From Plantactinospora sp. BC1 (lineage in GTDB: Bacteria > Actinomycetota > Actinomycetes > Mycobacteriales > Micromonosporaceae), in contig NZ_CP028158.1 in NCBI RefSeq assembly GCF_003030345.1, forward strand, positions 4,774,001 to 4,838,000: a stretch of 64,000 nt of DNA. Reading direction: 5' to 3'. The notes under the pieces are model-generated. The model made no database searches and had not been told where the DNA came from. It saw nothing but the letters and a program-made list of their open reading frames with translations. A program made the translations under genes and the position numbers. Shown in pieces: positions 58,845-64,000 of the stretch (position 1 is the stretch's first letter; the number at the start of each line of letters is the position of its first letter).

Positions 58845-59557
58845 CGGGTTCCTTCGAAGAACGGCAGGTGCCGGTCGGCGGCGGCGAGCAGGTGGTCGCG
58901 CATGGCGGTGCCGGCGGCGTCCGGGTCACCGGTGCCGATCGCGTCGACGATCCGCAGGTGCTCCCGGGTGCTGGTCCCGTAGTGCGCGGTGGGGAAGTGC
59001 AGCCGGAACAGGTGCAGGTGGGCGCGGAGCCGGACCACGGCCGCGTGCAGCATCCGGTTGCCGGACCGTTCGGCGAGCAGGTGGTGGAAGCGGGCGTCCT
59101 GGGCGGTGAAGGCGGCGATCGCGGCGAAGCCCTCGGTCCCGGGTGTCTGGTCGGGCAGCTCGGCCTCGCGGCGGAGTTCGGCCAGTTCGCCGGTGGGCCC
59201 GGCCGGGGCGTCGGCGGTGTCGGCGCCGGGCTGTCCGGCGAAGCGTTCGGCCAGCCGCCGCACCGAAGCGGTCTCCAGGACCAGCCGCATCTCCACCAGC
59301 TCGTCGAACTCGGTCCGGCTGAGCAGCGGGGCGGCGGTGTAGCCGGCCAGCGGCCGCTTCCGGACCAGTCCGTCGGACTCCAGCCGGGCCAGGGCCTCGC
59401 GGACCGGGGTCGGCGAGACCTCGAGCCGGCGGGCCAGCGCGTCGATGTTGATCCGCTCGCCGGGAGCCACGGCATGGTCCATCACGAGGGCGCGTACCGA
59501 CTCGTAGACGTCGTCGGCGAGGGTGGTCCGGCGAGCCGGTCGGAGCAACCCGTTCAC
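58835..59557 (-). CDS. lldR: GntR/FadR-family regulator (LldR-like)
   Basis: 240 residues. The N-terminal winged helix (MDHAVAPGERINIDALARRL, then EVSPTPVREALARLESDGL) belongs to GntR. The FCD ligand domain has AQDARFHHLLAERSGNRML, then HLRIVDAIGTGDPDAAGTAM with the metal-binding His/Asp positions. Being first gene of the lut operon, it is likely the lactate-responsive repressor. GTG 59557 lies 8 bp downstream of a CCTATAGG-centred palindrome that is a plausible autoregulatory operator. The symbol is by context. Confidence 0.85.
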   Translation of the reverse strand: MNGLLRPARRTTLADDVYESVRALVMDHAVAPGERINIDALARRLEVSPTPVREALARLESDGLVRKRPLAGYTAAPLLSRTEFDELVEMRLVLETASVRRLAERFAGQPGADTADAPAGPTGELAELRREAELPDQTPGTEGFAAIAAFTAQDARFHHLLAERSGNRMLHAAVVRLRAHLHLFRLHFPTAHYGTSTREHLRIVDAIGTGDPDAAGTAMRDHLLAAADRHLPFFEGTRCG

Positions 59558-59564
59558 GATCGAA

Positions 59565-59578
59565 GATCCTATAGGTTC
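59565..59578. promoter_or_regulatory. Candidate operator for the LldR-like regulator
   Basis: GATCCTATAGGTTC is palindromic at 12 of 14 positions with a perfect CCTATAGG core. It lies 8 bp before the regulator start and between divergent genes (lldR and the lactonase-fold gene). Confidence 0.45.
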
Positions 59579-59703
59579 CGGTCCGCAGCCGGAAGATCCT
59601 CGGGTCCGACCCGTCGTGATCGCCGGGCCGACGGCGCCGGGCTCTGGTTTGATCGGGCCGGAGCGGCGCGACCCGGGGCGGTCGGCCGGGAACGGAGCGA
59701 GGC

Positions 59704-60756
59704 ATGTCGAGCGGTGCCGAGATCGTCTACATCGGCTGCTACACGGCGCAGAGCGGGGGACGGGGCACCGGCATCGTCGCCGCCCGCCGGGACGCCCGGA
59801 CCGGCGGGCTCGACCCGCTCGGCGTGGTGGCCGGTACGCCGTCGCCGTCGTTCCTGGCCCGGCATCCCCGGCTACCCGTGCTCTACGCCGTCAACGAGCT
59901 GCCGGAGGGCACGGTCAGCGCCTGGACGATCCACCCCGACGGCGCGCTGACCCCGCTCGGGGTCCGCTCCACCGGCGGCGCCGAGCCCTGCCACCTCGCC
60001 GTCGACCCGGGCGGGGAGTTCCTCTTCGTGGCGAACTACGGCAGCGGCAGTGTCGCCGTACTCCCGCTCGACCCGACCGGGGCGCCCGGTGACCGGACCG
60101 ACCTGGTCCGGCACGACGGCGCCGGGCCGGTACCGGAGCGCCAGGCCGGGCCGCACGCGCACATGGTCTCGCCCGACCCGGCCGGCACCGGCCTGCTCGC
60201 GGTCGACCTCGGCACCGACACGCTCTACCGGTACGACCGGGACCCGCAGGGGCGGCTGCACGCCACCGCCCGGTACCCGACCCGTCCCGGCACCGGTCCC
60301 CGGCACCTGGCCCGGCACCCGGACGGTCGGCGCTGCTACCTCGCCGGCGAGCTGGACGCCTCGGTCACCGCGTACGCCTCGGACGGCACCGACCGGCTGG
60401 TCGAGCGGGGGCGGGTCGAGGCCAGCCGGCGCCCGGGTCACGTCCAGCCCTCGGAGATCGCGGTCGGCCCGGACGGCCGGTTCCTCTACCTGGCCAACCG
60501 GGGTGTCGGCACGGTGAGCGTCTTCGCGCTCGACGACGCGCTGCCCCGGCACCTGGCGGAGGTCCCCGGCGGCGGGGACTGGCCCCGGCACCTGGCGCTG
60601 CTCGGCGGGCACCTCTACGTTGCGCAGGAGCGGGCCGACGCGGTGCTGGTCTTCGCGGTGGACCCCGACTCCGGGATTCCGGCCGCCTCGCCCACCGAGG
60701 TGGCGGTGCCGAGTCCGACGTGCGTACTCGGGGCCGGGTCCTTAATTCTTGGATAA
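59704..60756 (+). CDS. Lactonase family beta-propeller protein
   Basis: 350 residues of the lactonase/6-phosphogluconolactonase (YbhE/Pgl) seven-bladed propeller family. VYIGCYTAQSGGRGTGIVAAR is the standard N-terminus. The blades contain HPRLPVLYAVNEL, CHLAVDPGGEFLFVANYGSG, GPHAHMVSPDP, GPRHLARHPDGRRCYL and IAVGPDGRFLYLANRG. Most family members hydrolyse sugar lactones; true Pgl activity is not assured. It is divergent from lldR across 146 bp, which could mean shared control. The stop codon lies inside an AT-rich palindrome (60750-60763). Confidence 0.85.
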   Translation: MSSGAEIVYIGCYTAQSGGRGTGIVAARRDARTGGLDPLGVVAGTPSPSFLARHPRLPVLYAVNELPEGTVSAWTIHPDGALTPLGVRSTGGAEPCHLAVDPGGEFLFVANYGSGSVAVLPLDPTGAPGDRTDLVRHDGAGPVPERQAGPHAHMVSPDPAGTGLLAVDLGTDTLYRYDRDPQGRLHATARYPTRPGTGPRHLARHPDGRRCYLAGELDASVTAYASDGTDRLVERGRVEASRRPGHVQPSEIAVGPDGRFLYLANRGVGTVSVFALDDALPRHLAEVPGGGDWPRHLALLGGHLYVAQERADAVLVFAVDPDSGIPAASPTEVAVPSPTCVLGAGSLILG

Positions 60757-60763
60757 ATATCCA
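60750..60763. promoter_or_regulatory. AT-rich palindrome over the lactonase stop codon
   Basis: TGGATA-AA-TATCCA is a 6-bp inverted repeat in a 35-bp AT-rich island (60740-60776) that ends in TTTTT. It may be a terminator for the lactonase gene or an operator for the next gene. The rest of the 180-bp gap shows no other clear site. Confidence 0.45.
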
Positions 60764-60936
60764 TAAGATCTTTTTGGCGGGTGGTGGGCCGATGGCGCCC
60801 TGTTGGGCGGCATTCTCGACGTTCCGGGGCCGGCCGACTACCTGAAGTGAACGATCTTCGGAAAGTCTGTGCTGCCTCGGTAACATTCCACCGTTCGCCC
60901 CTGGCACGACTTCGCAGAAGCCCTCAAGATGGTCAG

Positions 60937-62709
60937 GTGCCCGGCCGCCATCGCATGCGTAGAAGTATCCGAGGGGCGGGCGCCATCGCCAGCGCGATGG
61001 CGCTCGTCCTCGTCGCGGTGGGAGGGTGGTATGGCTATCAGCAGTGGGCGAGTTCCGACTGCTCCGGAGAGCTGACCCTCACCGTCGCCGCGGCGCCGGA
61101 GATCGCTCCGGCCATCGAGAAGACCGCCGCCGACCTGAGCACCGACGAGGTCGAGGTCGACGGTCTCTGCGTCGCCGTCCAGGTCACCGCCAGCGAGTCC
61201 GTGGACGTGGCTGCTGCCGTCGCCGGGCAGCACGGCGTGTCGCTCTCCGAGGTCGGACAACCCGGCGGCAGCACCACACTGCCCAACGTCTGGCTTCCCG
61301 ACTCCTCCACCTGGCTGCTGCGGCTGCGTCAGCAGGCACCCGCGTTCGCGCCGCAGAACAACGCCTCGGTGGCGCGCAGCCCCGTGGTGGTGGCCATGCC
61401 GGAGCCGCTGGCCACCACCGTCGGCTGGCCGGAGAAGAAGCTCGGCTGGAAGGACCTGCTCGGCAGGATCACCAGCGGACCGCAGCTCAAGACCGGCCTC
61501 GTCGAGCCGAGCCGGGACGCGGCCGGACTCTCCGGGCTGCTCTCGCTGGCCACCGCCGCCCAGTCCGGCGGCGGGGCGCAGGCCCAGCAGAAGACCACGG
61601 CCGCCCTGCGCGCCCTGGCCACCGGCGCCTCGGCGGTCCGCGAGGAGCTGATCGCCCGGTTCCCCCAGGCGACCGACCAGACGTCGATCGCCCGGGGACT
61701 GGGTGCCGCGGCACTCTCCGAAGAGGACGTCATCGAGTTCAACGCCAAGAAGCCGCCGGTTCCGCTCGCCGCCCTCTATCTGGAGCCCGCACCGATCTCG
61801 CTCGACTACCCGTACGCGGTGATGCCCGGCACCGAACCGGCCAAGGCGGCGGCCGCCGAGAAGCTCTTCGCCGCGCTCGACAGCGGAGCCTTCCGCCAGC
61901 AGTTGGCCGGGCAGGGGCTCCGGGCGCCGGACGGCACCTGGGCCGACGGCTTCGCGCCGCCCCGGGGCGCGCCGAGCCCCGCCGGCACCCAGCCGGCGCC
62001 GACCACCCCGGCACCCAACCCCGGCGGCACGGCCGGCGGCGGCGACGGCGCGACCATCGAGCGGGTGCTTTCGAGCTGGGCCGTCGCCACCCAGTCCGGT
62101 CGGATGCTGGCGATCATCGACATCTCCGGCTCGATGGCCGAGAAGGTGCCGACCGCCAACAACGCCACCCGGATGCAGGTGACCCTGGAGGCGGCCAAGC
62201 GCGGCCTGGCGCTCTTCGACGACTCCTGGGCACTCGGCCTCTGGGTCTTCTCCACCGAGTTGAACGGCTCCCGCGACTACCGTTCGCTGGTGCCGATCGG
62301 CCCGATGTCCGCCCAGCGGGAGCAGTTGGAGAGCAAGCTCGCCGGGATCACCCCCAAGCGGCTCGGCAACACCGGCCTCTTCGACACGATCCTCGCCGGC
62401 TACAAGGCGGTGCAGGAGGACTGGCAACCCGGCCGGGTCAACTCGGTGGTGATGCTCACCGACGGGAAGAACGAGGACGAGGACGGGGTCAGCCAGTCGC
62501 AACTGCTCGCCGAGCTGAAGCGGATCAACGACCCGGACCGCCCGGTCCAGGTGATCATCATCGGCATCGGGGCCGAGGTCAGCAAGGCCGAACTGGACTC
62601 GATCCCCAAGGTGACCGGCGGGGCCGCCTTCGTCACCGAGGACCCGGCCAAGATCGGCGACATCTTCCTTCAGGCGATCGCCGCCCGCAAGGAGTCCGCT
62701 CCGCGCTGA
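60937..62709 (+). CDS. Membrane-anchored substrate-binding/VWA fusion protein
   Basis: About 590 residues. A basic N-terminus and one membrane span (GAIASAMALVLVAVGGWYGY) act as uncleaved anchor. Residues 60-390 resemble a type 2 extracellular solute-binding protein (LTVAAAPEIAPAIEKTAADL, STTLPNVWLPDSSTWLLRL, YPYAVMPGTEPAKAAAAEKL). A Pro-rich linker then leads to a von Willebrand A domain with the MIDAS sequence AIIDISGSMAEK, LFDTILAGYKAVQ (Thr position Asp/Thr-like) and VVMLTDGKNEDEDG. It probably binds a ligand or partner protein outside the cell. Start is GTG 60937 or ATG 60955; neither has a strong ribosome site. Confidence 0.85.
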   Translation: MPGRHRMRRSIRGAGAIASAMALVLVAVGGWYGYQQWASSDCSGELTLTVAAAPEIAPAIEKTAADLSTDEVEVDGLCVAVQVTASESVDVAAAVAGQHGVSLSEVGQPGGSTTLPNVWLPDSSTWLLRLRQQAPAFAPQNNASVARSPVVVAMPEPLATTVGWPEKKLGWKDLLGRITSGPQLKTGLVEPSRDAAGLSGLLSLATAAQSGGGAQAQQKTTAALRALATGASAVREELIARFPQATDQTSIARGLGAAALSEEDVIEFNAKKPPVPLAALYLEPAPISLDYPYAVMPGTEPAKAAAAEKLFAALDSGAFRQQLAGQGLRAPDGTWADGFAPPRGAPSPAGTQPAPTTPAPNPGGTAGGGDGATIERVLSSWAVATQSGRMLAIIDISGSMAEKVPTANNATRMQVTLEAAKRGLALFDDSWALGLWVFSTELNGSRDYRSLVPIGPMSAQREQLESKLAGITPKRLGNTGLFDTILAGYKAVQEDWQPGRVNSVVMLTDGKNEDEDGVSQSQLLAELKRINDPDRPVQVIIIGIGAEVSKAELDSIPKVTGGAAFVTEDPAKIGDIFLQAIAARKESAPR

Positions 62710-62727
62710 CGCCGGCTCCGCTCGACC

Positions 62728-62766
62728 ACGCCCGCCGTACCCGGCCAGTGCCGGTACGGCGGGCGT
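62728..62766 (+). terminator. Hairpin terminator of the VWA fusion gene
   Basis: ACGCCCGCCGTACC and GGTACGGCGGGCGT form a perfect 14-bp stem around an 11-nt loop, 18 bp after the stop. Confidence 0.85.
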
Positions 62767-62855
62767 CGCGCTTCTCCGGCCGACGACATCACCGGCCGAC
62801 AGACATCACCGGCCCGAGAACGTGAGCAGCCGGAGCACCACCGACGCAAACAAAT

Positions 62856-62869
62856 GACAGTAATCTGTC
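62856..62869. promoter_or_regulatory. Small inverted repeat upstream of the glycosyltransferase
   Basis: GACAG-TAAT-CTGTC lies in the only AT-containing part of the 267-bp gap before the sugar transferase gene, about 110 bp from its start. It could be an operator or promoter element; nothing more can be said. Confidence 0.3.
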
Positions 62870-62976
62870 GGAAGCTCTCAGTGATGCCCCCGGTAGGTGA
62901 AGATGTCGGGGTGCCTCGGGGCCGCTCTGCCAGGGCGAGTGGCTGACCGGGTGTCCCCTGGAGCGAGGGAGGGCCG

Positions 62977-64000
62977 GTGACGTCGGCGACACTGCTGAGC
63001 CCCACCACGATGCCTCCGGAGCCCACCTCGGGGGCATCCGCCTCGTCATCCCGGACACGTCAGCGCGGCTACATCCGCGCGCTGCTGGCCCTCGACACCG
63101 TCATCCTGGTGCTCGCGGTGATCGGTGGCTACTTCGCCCGGTTCGGCGGCGACGAGCCGCGCGGCTCCGACATCCCGTACGTGATCGTCGGGCCGGCCCT
63201 GGTGGTCGCCTGGCTGGTCTCGCTCAAGGCGCTGCGCTGCTACGACCACCGGGTGCTCGGCTACGGCGCCGACGAGTACCGCCGGGTCACCTCGGCCAGC
63301 CTGCGGCTCGCCGGGGGAGTCGCGATCGCCGGCTACCTCGCCGACGTCGGGGTCTCCCGGGGATTCCTCGGCATCTCGTTCGCGGTCGGCACCGTCGGGC
63401 TGGTGATCGCCCGGTTCGCCGCCCGGAAACGACTGCACTGGTCCCGGTCCCGGGGGGCCGGCTGGTCCCGGCGGGTGCTGGCGGTCGGCGACACCGCACA
63501 CGTACTCGAACTGGTGCACACGCTGCGCCGCGAGCCGTACGCCGGCTACCAGGTGGTCGGCGCCTGCATCCCGGACGCGCTGCTCGCGCCGGTGCCGCAG
63601 CGCCTCGGCGACGTGCCGGTGCTCGGCTCGTTCCGGGCGATCGTCGACGCCGCCGCGGCGATCAACGCCGACACGGTCGCGGTGACCGCCTCCAACGAGC
63701 TGACCGCCACCCGGCTGCGCCGGCTCGGCTGGCAGTTGGAGGGCACCGGCGTGGACCTGGTGCTGGCCCCGGCGCTGACCGACGTCGCCGGGCCGCGGAT
63801 CCACACCCAGCCGGTCGCCGGGCTGCCGCTCATCCACGTCGAGGCGCCGGAGTTCCGGGGCGCCCGGAAGGTCGTCAAGGCCTTCGTGGACCGGGCACTG
63901 GCCGCCACGGCGCTCGCGGTCGCCCTGCCGCTGCTCGCCGTCATCGCCCTCGCCATCAAGCTGGACAGCCGGGGGCCGGTGATCTTCCGGCAGATCCGGG
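62977..64000 (+). CDS. Polyprenyl-phosphate sugar transferase (WcaJ/CpsE type), 5' part
   Basis: The first 341 codons of a gene that leaves the window. GTG 62977 follows GAGGGAGGG. Residues 28-150 contain several membrane spans (RALLALDTVILVLAVIGGYFA, YVIVGPALVVAWLVSLKAL), followed by a CoA-binding-like domain (RRVLAVGDTAHVLELVHTLR, YAGYQVVGACIPD). A final span (ALAATALAVALPLLAVIALAI) leads into the start of the bacterial sugar transferase domain (LDSRGPVIFRQIR). Enzymes of this type start exopolysaccharide synthesis by placing the first sugar phosphate on undecaprenyl phosphate. It likely opens a polysaccharide cluster beyond the edge. Confidence 0.92.
   Translation, partial: MTSATLLSPTTMPPEPTSGASASSSRTRQRGYIRALLALDTVILVLAVIGGYFARFGGDEPRGSDIPYVIVGPALVVAWLVSLKALRCYDHRVLGYGADEYRRVTSASLRLAGGVAIAGYLADVGVSRGFLGISFAVGTVGLVIARFAARKRLHWSRSRGAGWSRRVLAVGDTAHVLELVHTLRREPYAGYQVVGACIPDALLAPVPQRLGDVPVLGSFRAIVDAAAAINADTVAVTASNELTATRLRRLGWQLEGTGVDLVLAPALTDVAGPRIHTQPVAGLPLIHVEAPEFRGARKVVKAFVDRALAATALAVALPLLAVIALAIKLDSRGPVIFRQIR

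Noticed and set aside
1-64000. tRNA, rRNA, CRISPR, insertion sequence or prophage
   Set aside because: I scanned the intergenic stretches and saw no cloverleaf-type sequence, CRISPR-like spaced repeats, transposase or integrase motifs. A covariance-model search could still find a small RNA.

Overview
The window is chromosomal DNA from a high-GC actinobacterium, most likely a member of the Micromonosporaceae. The evidence is very GC-rich third codon positions, frequent GTG starts, start/stop overlaps of the ATGA, GTGA and TGATG kind, DivIVA-domain coiled-coil polarity proteins of the Scy/FilP type, a conservon (cvnABCD), an NAD-glutamate dehydrogenase of the 180-kDa class, class F sortases and a CBM2-GH6 cellulase behind a CebR-type operator. 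I see no rRNA, tRNA, CRISPR array, transposase or phage gene, so this reads as ordinary chromosome with accessory surface-polymer loci. The genus cannot be fixed from the sequence alone.

Layout. 1-11.7 kb is a surface-glycan cluster of two divergent operons. The leftward one has an epimerase, a sugar C-methyltransferase, a GT2 glycosyltransferase and a Wzx-like flippase, and continues off the left edge. The rightward one has a second C-methyltransferase, a glucose-1-phosphate cytidylyltransferase-like enzyme, a PIG-L deacetylase, a polysaccharide pyruvyl transferase and an F420-dehydrogenase beta-like Fe-S protein. A membrane-anchored beta-helix protein converges on it. 12-17 kb holds an AI-2E family exporter and two DivIVA-like coiled-coil proteins. 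17-28 kb is an acyl-CoA block: an LLM oxidoreductase, a putative 2OG oxygenase, methylmalonyl-CoA epimerase, thiolase, MeaB and a mutase large subunit. That mutase carries Phe80 and Gln198 and is therefore isobutyryl-CoA mutase (IcmA), not methylmalonyl-CoA mutase. DUF2000, Asp23, a thioredoxin-TPR protein and an arginase-family protein lie among and after these genes.

28-36.5 kb has a TetR regulator, a TM2 protein, a class B PBP lipoprotein and the giant glutamate dehydrogenase. 36.5-40.2 kb is the most unusual part. A secreted LPXTG-less surface protein and a class F sortase overlapping its 3' end by 17 bp occur twice in tandem. Both surface proteins end in GGDGGA(A/T)S, a membrane span and a basic tail, and the second sortase has Pro where the first has its presumed catalytic Arg. 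40.8-42.8 kb is the CebR-box cellulase. 42.9-47.8 kb has a sodium:solute symporter with a small membrane partner and a pair of genes sharing a C-terminal domain. 48-49.8 kb is a catalase behind a FurA-like box with a leader of nearly 300 nt.

50-56 kb has an MFS transporter, preceded by a possible leaderless MTHRH mini-ORF, and the conservon. 56-59.6 kb is an lldR-lutABC L-lactate utilisation operon. Then follow a lactonase-fold protein, a membrane-anchored substrate-binding/VWA fusion and, at the right edge, the first 341 codons of a polyprenyl-phosphate glycosylphosphotransferase that probably opens another exopolysaccharide locus. Most operon ends are marked by strong GC-rich inverted repeats, which are listed individually.
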